From positions 1 to 47,672 of the forward strand of contig NZ_FCOK02000078.1 in NCBI RefSeq assembly GCF_001544555.2: DNA of 47,672 nt, written 5' to 3'. Shown piece after piece: positions 8,444 through 16,763 of this stretch. The position numbers and the translations under genes are program-made. Every line of letters starts with the position of its first letter. Within the stretch, counting starts at the first letter, position 1. This DNA comes from Caballeronia udeis. Lineage in GTDB: Bacteria; Pseudomonadota; Gammaproteobacteria; Burkholderiales; Burkholderiaceae. The notes under the pieces are model-generated. The model did no database searches. It was given only the letters and a program-made list of their open reading frames with translations, and was not told the origin of the DNA.

Positions 8444-10488
8444 TCCCCGAACTCGGCCAGTTCGCGTTGATCGTCGCGCTGCTGCTCGCGGTCACGACCG
8501 GCGTGTTGCCGCTTGTCGGTGCTGCTCGAGGGATTACCGGCTGGATGCGAAGCGCCTGGCCGCTTGCAAGAGCCCAATGCGGGTTCGTCACGATGGCATT
8601 CGCCTGTCTGGCGGTTTCGTTCATGGGCAACGATTTCTCGGTGGTGTATGTCGCCTCGAACTCCAATTCGATGCTGCCGCTCATCTACCGCTTGGCGGCC
8701 GTCTGGGGTGGTCATGAAGGTTCACTGCTGCTCTGGATCGTGCTGCTGACGTGGTGGATGATGGCGGTATCCGTATTCAGCAAACAGCTTCCCATGCCAA
8801 TGGTCGCGCGCGTGCTCGGCGTGATGAGCTGGATCAACGTGGGTTTCCTGCTGTTCCTGCTCTGGACTTCCAATCCGTTCACGCGCCTCTTGCCGCCTGC
8901 CATGGACGGCCGCGATCTCAACCCGTTGTTGCAAGACCCGGGCATGGTGTCGCATCCACCCATTCTTTACATGGGGTATGTCGGCTTCGCCGTAGCGTTT
9001 TCGTTTGCCGTCTCGGCGTTGTTGTCAGGTGAGCTCGACGCCGCCTGGGCGCGTTGGTCACGCCCCTGGACCACGGCCGCGTGGACCTTCCTTACGCTTG
9101 GCATCATGCTCGGCAGCGGCTGGGCATATTACGAACTGGGTTGGGGCGGATGGTGGTTCTGGGACCCGGTGGAGAACGCGTCGTTCATGCCGTGGCTTGT
9201 CGGCACCGCGCTGATGCACTCGCTCGCCGTCACGGACAAACGCGGCAGTTTTCGCGCATGGACCGTGCTGCTTGCGATCTGCGCGTTTTCGTTGAGCCTG
9301 CTTGGCACGTTCCTCGTACGCTCGGGAGTCGTTACGTCGGTGCATGCATTCGCCAGCGATCCCACGCGCGGCATTTTCATCCTCGTGTTCCTGTCGATAG
9401 TGACCGGTGGCGCATTGACGCTGTTCGCATGGCGCGCACCGAAGATCGGACTGGGTCCGGGGTTCGCGCTGGTATCGCGTGAGTCGCTGCTGTTATCGAA
9501 TAACGTGTTGTTGATGGTCGCAGCCGCTTCCGTGCTGCTCGGTACGCTGTATCCGCTCCTGCTCGACGTGCTCGGGCTCGGGAAAATTTCCGTGGGTGCG
9601 CCGTATTTCGACACGGTCTTCGTGCCGTTGATGACGCCCGCCGTGTTCCTGATGGGCATTGGACCGATCGCTCGATGGAAGTCCGCGCGCTTGCCTGACA
9701 TCGCCGTGCGTTTGTGCTGGGCGGCGCTGGTCAGTGTGGCCTCGGCGGCCGTGTTGCCGTGGCTCACGGGCGAGTGGAAGCCACTGGTCGCGTTGGGCAT
9801 GCTGCTGGCTGTGTGGTGCGCGGCGAGCATGCTCACTGCGGTGGCCGGACGTATAGGAGAGCAGCATGGACCTTGGATCATGCGATTCTTCCATGTGCCG
9901 CGCGGCTTCTACGGCATGCTGGTTGCGCACTTCGGCATCGGGATTTTTATCGCCGGGGTGACGCTGGTCAAAGGTTATGAAACCGCTGGCGACGCCAGGC
10001 TCGATACCGGGCAATCGATTGAAGCGGGCGGCTACAGCTTCCGCTTCGACGGCACGAAGGAGATCGCCGGTCCGAACTATCGCGCGTTGCGAGCGAACGT
10101 GATCGTGAGCCGCGAAGGACGCGTGGTTGCGTTGATGCACCCGGAGAAACGTTTCTTCCCTGTGCAGAAAACGACAATGACCGAAGCTGCCGTCAACCGG
10201 GGTCTGTTCCGCGATCTCTACGTCGCACTCGGCGACGCAGCTGAAAACAGCAACACCGCATGGACGGTGCGCGTGCAGATCAAGCCGTTCGTCGACTGGA
10301 TCTGGGCCGGTTGCCTGTTGATGGCGTTTGGCGGCGTGTTGGCGGCGAGCGACCGTCGGTATCGGCTAGCCGTGCGAGAGAAGCGGGAGAAGCGGGAGAA
10401 GCGAGAGCTTGCGTCGAGCGCGGTTCGCGCAAGGGTTCGGACTCAAGCGGCGATTGCGGCGGCGAACGTAAAGGAGACGGGATCATGA
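8440..10488 (+). CDS. ccmF: CcmF, cytochrome c heme lyase
   Basis: This 682-residue polytopic membrane protein has some 13-15 helices. The WWD domain is WGGWWFWDPVENASFMPWL at about residues 235-253, with conserved histidines in GHEGSLLLW, HPPILYMGYVGF and TSVHAF. CcmF attaches heme from CcmE to the reduced CxxCH cysteines of apocytochromes together with CcmH. A periplasmic domain lies between the last helices. The C-terminus has a run of repeated REKREKREKRE charged residues from a short local DNA repeat (about 10376-10408), probably harmless. The ATG overlaps the ccmE stop. Confidence 0.96.
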   Translation: MIPELGQFALIVALLLAVTTGVLPLVGAARGITGWMRSAWPLARAQCGFVTMAFACLAVSFMGNDFSVVYVASNSNSMLPLIYRLAAVWGGHEGSLLLWIVLLTWWMMAVSVFSKQLPMPMVARVLGVMSWINVGFLLFLLWTSNPFTRLLPPAMDGRDLNPLLQDPGMVSHPPILYMGYVGFAVAFSFAVSALLSGELDAAWARWSRPWTTAAWTFLTLGIMLGSGWAYYELGWGGWWFWDPVENASFMPWLVGTALMHSLAVTDKRGSFRAWTVLLAICAFSLSLLGTFLVRSGVVTSVHAFASDPTRGIFILVFLSIVTGGALTLFAWRAPKIGLGPGFALVSRESLLLSNNVLLMVAAASVLLGTLYPLLLDVLGLGKISVGAPYFDTVFVPLMTPAVFLMGIGPIARWKSARLPDIAVRLCWAALVSVASAAVLPWLTGEWKPLVALGMLLAVWCAASMLTAVAGRIGEQHGPWIMRFFHVPRGFYGMLVAHFGIGIFIAGVTLVKGYETAGDARLDTGQSIEAGGYSFRFDGTKEIAGPNYRALRANVIVSREGRVVALMHPEKRFFPVQKTTMTEAAVNRGLFRDLYVALGDAAENSNTAWTVRVQIKPFVDWIWAGCLLMAFGGVLAASDRRYRLAVREKREKREKRELASSAVRARVRTQAAIAAANVKETGS

Positions 10489-11024
10489 AACGCTTCCTGC
10501 TCCCGCTGATTTTCTTCGCCGGCTTGAGCGTGGTGTTGGCGGCGTCGCTATCCAACGATCCAAGACGCCTGCCGTCGACGTTCATCGGCAAGCAGGCACC
10601 CGCGTTCGACCTGCCACGTCTCGATGCCGCCGACCGGCGGTTGTCGCCGGAAGCGTTGCGCGGCCAGGTGTGGGTGATGAACGTGTGGGCGTCGTGGTGC
10701 GAGTCGTGCCGTGATGAACATGCGGCGCTCGTGGCGCTCGCGCGCAGGAATATCGTGCCGATCTACGGACTCGACTACAAGGACAATCCCGACGCGGCGC
10801 AGCAATGGCTCAAGCAGGCGGGCGATCCGTATATCGCCACGATGGTGGATCACTCGGGGCAGACAGGTATCGACTATGGCGTGTATGGCGTGCCGGAAAC
10901 GTTTATTGTCGACCGGCGTGGCGTGATCCGCTTCAAACGTTCGGGACCGCTGACGCAAGCCGCGCTCGATACCCAGATACTCCCGCTGGTACGCACGCTT
11001 CAGGGCGAGGGTAGCGATGAATAG
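10485..11024 (+). CDS. ccmG: CcmG/DsbE thioredoxin-like protein
   Basis: This 179-residue periplasmic thioredoxin-fold protein is held by an N-terminal signal anchor (residues 1-20). The redox motif is WCESC (C72, C75) after the conserved VWVMNVWASW. The cis-proline loop YGVYGVPETFIVD and an acidic active-site surface follow. It reduces the apocytochrome or CcmH disulfide so that heme can be attached. The ATG at 10485 has AAGGAG upstream and overlaps the ccmF stop by four bases. Without its context it could be confused with general TlpA/DsbE proteins. Confidence 0.95.
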   Translation: MKRFLLPLIFFAGLSVVLAASLSNDPRRLPSTFIGKQAPAFDLPRLDAADRRLSPEALRGQVWVMNVWASWCESCRDEHAALVALARRNIVPIYGLDYKDNPDAAQQWLKQAGDPYIATMVDHSGQTGIDYGVYGVPETFIVDRRGVIRFKRSGPLTQAALDTQILPLVRTLQGEGSDE

Positions 11025-11496
11025 GATCGTGGTCGGGTTGCTGGTCGTGCTGTGGTGCGTGTCGGTAAAGGGCGAGGGCAGCGCCAGTACGAGTGCGGGA
11101 ATCATCGAGACTGCCAGCGGCAACCCTGAAGTCGCTGCGCGCATCCGCCGGCTCGAGTCGAGCTTTCGTTGCCTCGTGTGCCAGAACGAAACCATCGCGG
11201 ATTCCACCGCCGATCTCGCCGCCGATCTGCGTATGAACATTCACGAGCAAGTGCAGCAGGGCGCAACCGATGCGCAGATTCGCGAGTACATGGTCACGCG
11301 TTATGGAGATTTCGTTCTTTACGATCCGCCGTTCAAGACGCTGACCTGGGTGCTGTGGCTCGGTCCATTTGTGCTCCTTGCGCTTGCCTTCGGCGTGCTC
11401 ATCGGCATTGTTATCCACCGTAGGAATCTCACAGCGCCACCGCTCACCGACCTCCAGCGGCAACGCGCCCGACGTCTGCTTGGAACCCGGTCATGA
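11017..11496 (+). CDS. ccmH: CcmH, apocytochrome thiol-handling subunit
   Basis: This 159-residue protein has a signal peptide, the diagnostic FRCLVCQNETIADS motif (C52 and C55) in a three-helix periplasmic domain, and a C-terminal membrane helix (about residues 105-130). CcmH exchanges disulfides with the apocytochrome heme-binding cysteines and works with CcmF and CcmI. This is the short CcmH type, with the TPR part encoded separately as ccmI. It overlaps ccmG by eight bases and ccmI by four. Confidence 0.95.
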   Translation: MNRIVVGLLVVLWCVSVKGEGSASTSAGIIETASGNPEVAARIRRLESSFRCLVCQNETIADSTADLAADLRMNIHEQVQQGATDAQIREYMVTRYGDFVLYDPPFKTLTWVLWLGPFVLLALAFGVLIGIVIHRRNLTAPPLTDLQRQRARRLLGTRS

Positions 11497-12683
11497 TCAC
11501 CTTCTGGATCATTGCCGCCGTGATGTTGATCGCGGCTATCTTGTGCGCGATCGTGCCGTTAATGCAGGAGGAAAGTGCAACCGGTGCGCCTAAGGCCCGG
11601 GCGTTGACCGTGTCGCTGTATCGGCGGGAATTGGCGGAGGCCGCTGCCGATCTGCGTACCGGCGCGTTGTCGCAGGATCAGTATGCAAGCCTGCGTGGCG
11701 ATATCGAACAGCGCGTGCTTGGCGACACCTCCGCTACGCCGTCGCGCGCTCGCCGGTCCACGCCGAGCGCAGTTGCACGCGCTGTAACCTGTGCGTTGCT
11801 GATCGCATTTTTCCCGAGCGTTGCGTGTCTGCTGTATCTGAAGCTGGGGCAACCGGCTGCGCTCAAGCTGGACGACTCGATAGGCGTCTCGCACGACATG
11901 TCGTCGTTCTCGGTGGAGATGATGGTGTCGCGGCTTGCGTTTCGTTTGCGTGATCATGCGCCAGATTCCCGCGATGCCGCCGGCTGGGCCACGCTCGCGC
12001 GCTCCTATTCGGTGCTCGAGCGGCCGGCGGACGCGGTCGCGGCCTACGCGAAGGCGGTCGCGCTCGAGCCGCGTGATGCGCCGCTGCGGGCCGATTTTGC
12101 CGATGCTATCGGCAGCGCGAACGACGGCCGTCTCGAGGGACGTGCGGAGGAGGAAATCGCCGCGGCACTCGCCATCGATCCCGCTGATCCTAAAGCGCTT
12201 GCGTTGGCGGCATCGGCGGCGTTCCAGGCGCGGAGCTACTCCGGCGCGATCGGCTATTGGCACCGGCTGCTCGCGACGCTCAAGACCGATTCGCCGATGG
12301 CCGTCCAGGTGCGCAAGAATATCGACGAGGCGGTGAGCTTGAGTGCGGTCACCGTGGACATTCGAATGGCCGATGACGCGCACGTCGCCTCCGACGCGGC
12401 AGTGATTGTGGAGGCTCGTACAGAGGACGTCCCGGCTACGACGAACTCAACGAACACGTTGCTCGCCGAACGCCGGTTGGCTGCGGGCGCACTTCCCACG
12501 ACAATTGTTCTCGATGATTCGCTTGCGATCAATGCAAGCGACACGCTGTCGGCGCATCAGCAGGTTGAGGTGGAGGCACGAATCGCTTCGACAGCCGGAG
12601 GGCCCGATCTGAGCGGACGAAGCGACGCCCGGGGATTGGAGAATCGGCGCGCCAGCGTGGTGATCGCGGCGTCATCGCCATAG
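11493..12683 (+). CDS. ccmI: CcmI, TPR apocytochrome chaperone
   Basis: This 396-residue protein has an N-terminal membrane helix, a short loop that includes LYRRELAEAAADLRTGAL, and a second helix near residues 90-110. A periplasmic TPR region follows (WATLARSYSVLERPADAVAAYAKAVALEPRDAPLRADFADAI, then further repeats) and a C-terminal beta-rich domain. This matches full-length CcmI (CycH), which holds the apocytochrome C-terminus and presents it to CcmFH. It is the last gene of the operon. No T-rich terminator is evident in the 100 bases after it; only a short GGCGC/GCGCC hairpin is seen near 12709. Confidence 0.92.
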   Translation: MITFWIIAAVMLIAAILCAIVPLMQEESATGAPKARALTVSLYRRELAEAAADLRTGALSQDQYASLRGDIEQRVLGDTSATPSRARRSTPSAVARAVTCALLIAFFPSVACLLYLKLGQPAALKLDDSIGVSHDMSSFSVEMMVSRLAFRLRDHAPDSRDAAGWATLARSYSVLERPADAVAAYAKAVALEPRDAPLRADFADAIGSANDGRLEGRAEEEIAAALAIDPADPKALALAASAAFQARSYSGAIGYWHRLLATLKTDSPMAVQVRKNIDEAVSLSAVTVDIRMADDAHVASDAAVIVEARTEDVPATTNSTNTLLAERRLAAGALPTTIVLDDSLAINASDTLSAHQQVEVEARIASTAGGPDLSGRSDARGLENRRASVVIAASSP

Positions 12684-12785
12684 GCGCGTGATCTCGTGAC
12701 ATGGCCCGGCGCCTCAGCGCCGCCAATTTCGGGCGCGCTGCAAAAAACTTGTTAAGCTCCGCATTCGATCACTTTAACGCCCGGC

Positions 12786-13523
12786 ATGTTCGAGTTCGAA
12801 GAGCTATTGCTGATTGCCTACAAGAAGGAGCGCACGATGAGCCGGCGGTTGTCGAAGCTCACCTCGCTCTCTGCCCACGCCGCTTTGACCCGGACACTGG
12901 AAAAAGCCGCCGGCGCGCAGACGCTCGCGGAGCTTGTGAGCGCGCGACATCGGGAAAGGGCCGCAACAGAACACGCGCGAGGCCACCGTGAGCAAGCGCG
13001 GGCGGCCGCGCGCGAGGCCGGAAAGGTGCGACCCGCCATTCGCGATGCCGCGGCATGGCACGCGTGGTTCGACGGTTCGGCGCATCCGAATCCCGGCAAG
13101 ATTGGCATTGGCGGTGTGCTGGAGAGCCCGGACGGCGACGTTGTGAAGATCAGTACGCTGGCCGGCCATGGCGACAGCTGCGAGGCGGAATATCTTGCGC
13201 TGATCGCGGTGCTCGAAGCGGCCGTGTCCCGCAGGCCGGCGCCGGCCAGACTGGTGATCCACGGCGACAGTCAGGTCGTGATTGAAGACGTGCTTCGGGA
13301 CGAAGCCAGCAGCGCGCCCGCGCTAAGTTCATACGCCACGCAGGCACGCAGTCTGATCGCGCAACTCGCCGATGTTCGCCTGCAGTGGATTCCGCGCGCC
13401 CGCAACGCAGCCGCCGACGCGCTGTCGCAGCACGCCATTCGCGGCGGCGCCCATGCAGATCCTCAGGACAGGTCGCGTACGTCTACCACGGGCGAGTCGC
13501 CGAACGTATCGCCCAACGCGTAG
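12786..13523 (+). CDS. RNase H-like domain protein
   Basis: This 245-residue protein has a C-terminal RNase HI fold (about residues 90-218). The catalytic acids are all present: D96 in WFDGSAHPNPG, E135 in CEAEYLALI, D161 in HGDSQVV and D211 in RARNAAADALS. It resembles the stand-alone Rnh/reverse-transcriptase-like family and lacks the basic handle of E. coli RNase HI. The first 85 residues are charged and probably helical, with no match I recognise. An internal ATG at 12837 has AAGGAG seven bases upstream and is a serious alternative start (228 residues). The 3' end overlaps the opposing dehydrogenase gene by 61 bases. Confidence 0.85.
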   Translation: MFEFEELLLIAYKKERTMSRRLSKLTSLSAHAALTRTLEKAAGAQTLAELVSARHRERAATEHARGHREQARAAAREAGKVRPAIRDAAAWHAWFDGSAHPNPGKIGIGGVLESPDGDVVKISTLAGHGDSCEAEYLALIAVLEAAVSRRPAPARLVIHGDSQVVIEDVLRDEASSAPALSSYATQARSLIAQLADVRLQWIPRARNAAADALSQHAIRGGAHADPQDRSRTSTTGESPNVSPNA

Positions 13524-14200
13524 TCGAGTACTTTTCGTGCAGCGTCGGCCGGTGTAGAAAGCTGGCCGTTGCGTTTGAGGTCATCGAATTTTTCCCGCAA
13601 CGGGAAATGCTCGAGACCCGTGCCGCGAATCTCGGCTTGCATGTCCGTATCGACAACACCTGGCGCGACGCTGGACACTCGCAACGCCCGGTTGTTATCC
13701 AGCGCGACTGCGCGGGCATGATGATCGAGCGCCGCCTTGGTCGCGCAATAGATGCTCCAGCCAGGGTACGGGTTACGCGCCGCGCCGCTCGAGATATGTA
13801 CGATCCGTCGGTCGGAAGCCGTCGGGCTTGCGGCTGCCACTGCCGCTGCCAACATCAACGGCGCTGCCACGTTCAGGCTCACCGCGCGCCCGATCGCGCT
13901 CACATTCTGCCCTTCAATTCCGCCCACCGGCTGCAGCATGCCGGCGTTGTTGATCAGCAGCACGGTATGCGCACCATCGATAAACCGGGCGAGCGTTTCA
14001 GTTTCGAGCCATCCGCCGAGCGCAGCGGGATTTGCGAGATCGAGTTCGACTTCCTGCAGCAGGGGCGAGGCGGGTGTGTTGCTGCCGGTACGCGACACCC
14101 CGAGCACCGCAATGCCGCGTGACTGCATGAGGTGGGCGAGCGCCGCACCGAGGCCGCGTGTATGACCGGTGAGAATCGCCTTGATCGTGTTCATGTCCAT
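13463..14200 (-). CDS. short-chain dehydrogenase/reductase
   Basis: This is a 245-residue classical SDR. The cofactor loop is TGHTRGLG (11-18), NNAG lies at 84-87, the catalytic serine is S138 in HISSGAARNPYPGW, and the catalytic YCATK gives Y151 and K155. The later VAPGVVDTDMQ loop contacts the nicotinamide. It resembles the YueD/sepiapterin-reductase-like branch in its short TGHTRGLGAAL start, which is only a loose guess; the substrate is unknown. An ATG two codons in (14194) is equally possible. The C-terminal 20 codons overlap the end of the RNase H-like gene on the other strand. Confidence 0.88.
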   Translation of the reverse strand: MDMNTIKAILTGHTRGLGAALAHLMQSRGIAVLGVSRTGSNTPASPLLQEVELDLANPAALGGWLETETLARFIDGAHTVLLINNAGMLQPVGGIEGQNVSAIGRAVSLNVAAPLMLAAAVAAASPTASDRRIVHISSGAARNPYPGWSIYCATKAALDHHARAVALDNNRALRVSSVAPGVVDTDMQAEIRGTGLEHFPLREKFDDLKRNGQLSTPADAARKVLDYALGDTFGDSPVVDVRDLS

Positions 14201-14591
14201 GCAACCTGAAGGTTAATTGAGGACATAAAGTTACCACGAGTTTCAGAAAGGCTGACGACGAGGACGATTTCAACAAATAGATCGTTATGCGAAATAATAT
14301 AAAGAATGCATAAAACAAAAATCGATCCAATCAGAATGAGAGTTGACGCGAATCAAACAATAGCGTCGTAAAAGCGCTCCGGCGCATCGTTCAATTTCCA
14401 GTTCCCGCTTTAGTGTCAAAAAACTGAACGCTGTATGTGCAAGCCTTTGTCACACATTTTCAGGCGGTGCTGTGATAATCGCGACTCTACATGTATCGGA
14501 CTCCTGTATTAATGAATCTCCCGCATTGTTTTTCCCCTTGTCAGCTGTCGGGCTTTGATGCAGCGAGCGTTTCACCTTATCGGACATACCC
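14201..14591. other. divergent promoter region between dehydrogenase and POT transporter
   Basis: No gene is seen in these 391 bases. The left part (14221-14360) is AT-rich and should hold the promoter of the minus-strand dehydrogenase. The right part holds a possible plus-strand promoter near 14471. I see no long dyad or repeat here. Confidence 0.5.
14471..14479 (+). promoter_or_regulatory. candidate extended -10 promoter for the POT transporter
   Basis: TGTGATAAT at 14471-14479 matches an extended -10 element (TG-N-TATAAT with one mismatch). A TTGTCA at 14447-14452 lies 21 bases upstream, too far to be a normal -35, so the extended -10 would have to carry the promoter. It predicts a leader of about 105 bases. 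Confidence 0.35.
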
Positions 14592-16124
14592 ATGACACCA
14601 CATCCGTCCGGCACGTCTCAGACGCGCTCGTTCACGACCGTTTTCCTGATCGAGATGTGGGAGCGTTTCGGCTATTACGGCATGGCCGCGTTGCTCGTTC
14701 TGTTCATGATCGACAAGCTCGGTTTCGCCGATTCCCACGCGAACCTAACATGGGGCGCGTTCACCGCGCTCGTGTTCTCCGCGCCGGCAATCGGCGGATG
14801 GATCGGCGACAAGGTGCTGGGTGCGCGCCGCACGATGATCTTCGGCGCGTGTGTTCTGGCATCGGGTTATCTGATGCTCTCCATTCCGTTCGATTCATTG
14901 GGCTACCTGTATGCGGCGCTTGGGGTGATCGTGGTCGGCAACGGCCTCTTCAAGGCGAACGCGGCGAATCTCGTGCGGCGCATTTACGAGGGCGACGACG
15001 CACGCCTCGACAGCGCGTTCACCATCTACTACATGTCGGTCAATATCGGCTCGACCATTTCAATGCTCGCAACGCCGTGGATCAAGGATCACTGGGGCTG
15101 GCACACAGCCTTTGCCGTATGTTTCGCCGGAATGGTGCTCGGGCTGGTCAATTTCATGCTGATGCGCAGGACGGTCGGGCGCATTGGTTCGGCCCCTGAC
15201 GATGAACCCATGAACTGGGGGTACTTTGGTGCGGTCGTGGCGGGGGCGGTGGCCCTGGGCCTTGCGACGGTATTCGTGCTGCAGAACGAGCGCGTGGCGG
15301 CAATCTGCGTGTACGGAGCGGGTCTCGTCGTACTTGCCATCTTCGGCTGGATGCTGCTGAAAAGTGATCGAAGCGAACGCGCCGGCCTGCTTGCCGCGTT
15401 AATCCTTACGTTGCAGGTCATCTTGTTCTTCATCTTTTATCAGCAGATGTCCACGTCACTGACCTTGTTCGCGCTGCGCAACGTGAATGCGTCATTCACG
15501 TTCTTCAACGTGACCCTGTTCTCATGGAGCGCGGCGCAATTCCAGGCGTTGAATCCGCTCTGGATCATGCTGCTGAGTCCCTTTCTCGCGATCGCGTATG
15601 CGAGGCTCGCGAATAGCGGCCACGACATTCCCATTGCGGTGAAGTACGCACTGGGTTTCATGGTGGTCGCGCTGGGCTTTTTTGTGTTCGCTTTCAGCGG
15701 CCGTTATGCGGTTGATGGCCGCGTGTCTTCGTGGTTCATGGTCGGAGGCTACGGGCTATATTCGCTCGGCGAACTGCTGGTGTCCGGACTCGGCCTCGCG
15801 GTGATCGCCCACTACGTGCCCGCACGCATGAGCGGTTTCATGATGGGAGCGTATTACGTCGCGACGGGGGTGTCGCAATACCTGGGCAGTGTGGTCGCCA
15901 ACTTCGCGCGCATGCCGTCGAACGATCTCGATTCGCTGCAATCCCTGCCGCTTTATACCAAGCTCTTTTTTGGGCTCGGCTGGCTTGCGGCAGGCGGGGC
16001 AGCAGTGGCAATCATCCTGCTGCCGTTGTTGAATCGCCTGTCACGAGAACATAGGCGTTGTGTGGACGCGGTACGGTCTGGCACTGATCCGTTCGCTCCG
16101 GCGAAGCCGGCATCGCTGCAATGA
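14592..16124 (+). CDS. POT family proton-coupled peptide transporter
   Basis: This 510-residue major facilitator protein has about 14 membrane helices. The family signature EMWERFGYYG is at 21-30 (the ExxERFxYY proton-coupling motif), and GNGLFKANAANLV lies in helix 4, matching the POT FIxxGTGGIKPxV-type region. SAFTIYYMSVNIGS follows in helix 5. POT proteins import di- and tripeptides with protons across the inner membrane. Length and motifs fit the bacterial DtpA/DtpD group, but the exact paralogue cannot be named. The ATG has no strong ribosome-binding site. The gene stands alone before the initiator tRNA. Confidence 0.92.
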   Translation: MTPHPSGTSQTRSFTTVFLIEMWERFGYYGMAALLVLFMIDKLGFADSHANLTWGAFTALVFSAPAIGGWIGDKVLGARRTMIFGACVLASGYLMLSIPFDSLGYLYAALGVIVVGNGLFKANAANLVRRIYEGDDARLDSAFTIYYMSVNIGSTISMLATPWIKDHWGWHTAFAVCFAGMVLGLVNFMLMRRTVGRIGSAPDDEPMNWGYFGAVVAGAVALGLATVFVLQNERVAAICVYGAGLVVLAIFGWMLLKSDRSERAGLLAALILTLQVILFFIFYQQMSTSLTLFALRNVNASFTFFNVTLFSWSAAQFQALNPLWIMLLSPFLAIAYARLANSGHDIPIAVKYALGFMVVALGFFVFAFSGRYAVDGRVSSWFMVGGYGLYSLGELLVSGLGLAVIAHYVPARMSGFMMGAYYVATGVSQYLGSVVANFARMPSNDLDSLQSLPLYTKLFFGLGWLAAGGAAVAIILLPLLNRLSREHRRCVDAVRSGTDPFAPAKPASLQ

Positions 16125-16167
16125 CGTCAACGCACTCACACTCATCATCAATATTCTTCGATTCGGT

Positions 16168-16196
16168 TTGACCTGACATACCCTTAGCGCTATAAT
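16168..16196 (+). promoter_or_regulatory. near-consensus sigma-70 promoter of the initiator tRNA
   Basis: TTGACC (16168-16173) and a perfect TATAAT (16191-16196) are separated by exactly 17 bases. The -10 ends only six bases before the mature 5' end of the tRNA, so transcription should begin at or within a couple of bases of tRNA nucleotide 1. Confidence 0.85.
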
Positions 16197-16202
16197 CTTT
16201 TT

Positions 16203-16279
<77 letters not shown>

Positions 16280-16286
16280 GAGATTC

Positions 16287-16326
16287 AACGCATAAAGCCC
16301 GGTCTATCCGGGCTTTATGCGTTTAC
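16287..16326 (+). terminator. intrinsic terminator of the initiator tRNA
   Basis: A perfect 16-bp stem (16287-16302 with 16308-16323) around a TCTAT loop is followed by only a short T run. It starts 8 bases after the tRNA CCA end. Confidence 0.85.
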
Positions 16327-16407
16327 GGCTGCGAATGGCGCGAAGACGCTTTGATAAGCAGTCGTGCAGCGCGCATGGAAGCATCATGCATGCGTCGAGC
16401 GGACGTA

Positions 16408-16503
16408 TGAATTTATGTGGTTGAATTTATGTGGTTGAATTTATGCGGCTGAATTCATTGTGCGGCTGAATTTACTCAGTTGAATTCATCGAGTTGAATT
16501 CAA
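16408..16503. repeat. degenerate 14-bp tandem repeat, about seven copies
   Basis: The unit TGAATTTATGTGGT recurs head-to-tail: two identical copies, then variants TGAATTTATGCGGC, a 17-base variant TGAATTCATTGTGCGGC, TGAATTTACTCAGT, TGAATTCATCGAGT and a partial TGAATTCAA. The core TGAATT(T/C)A is kept in every copy while the last six bases drift. It lies between the tRNA terminator and the minus-strand terminator, so it is in neither coding nor expected transcribed DNA. The spacing of 14 bases does not match a codon multiple. I recognise no known repeat family. Confidence 0.85.
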
Positions 16504-16516
16504 GCAAGGCAAGCGC

Positions 16517-16550
16517 AAAAAGCCCGCACGATATGAATCATGCAGGCTTT
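16517..16550 (-). terminator. minus-strand terminator, probably of the rpsU transcript
   Basis: Read on the minus strand, AAAGCCTGCA pairs with TGCGGGCTTT (one mismatch) around a 14-base loop and is followed by TTTTT. The only minus-strand gene upstream is rpsU, 214 bases away, so this implies a long 3' untranslated region. Confidence 0.65.
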
Positions 16551-16763
16551 CGAATTCTGGATGTGTGGGCGCAGTCGATTCAGTTCGCTGCACCTTGAAT
16601 TGATCGGCTAATCGAGCCGCAAATCAACCGCCGGGCTGGGGCGCAAGGGCTGGTACTGAGAGTCCGGCCTGTATCCGGGACGGTTCCAACACGCCCCCGG
16701 CTTATTCGGCGCTTCGATCGAACCGGGTCGACCTGCAAGCCGCCGTTCAGACGTACAACACCA
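16551..16763. other. non-coding stretch between the terminator and rpsU
   Basis: No convincing gene lies here. Reading frames through it are shadows without a ribosome-binding site or recognisable protein. On the minus strand it would be the 3' untranslated region of rpsU if the terminator at 16517 is its end. GC-rich short complementary runs suggest structure, but none is diagnostic. Confidence 0.45.
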
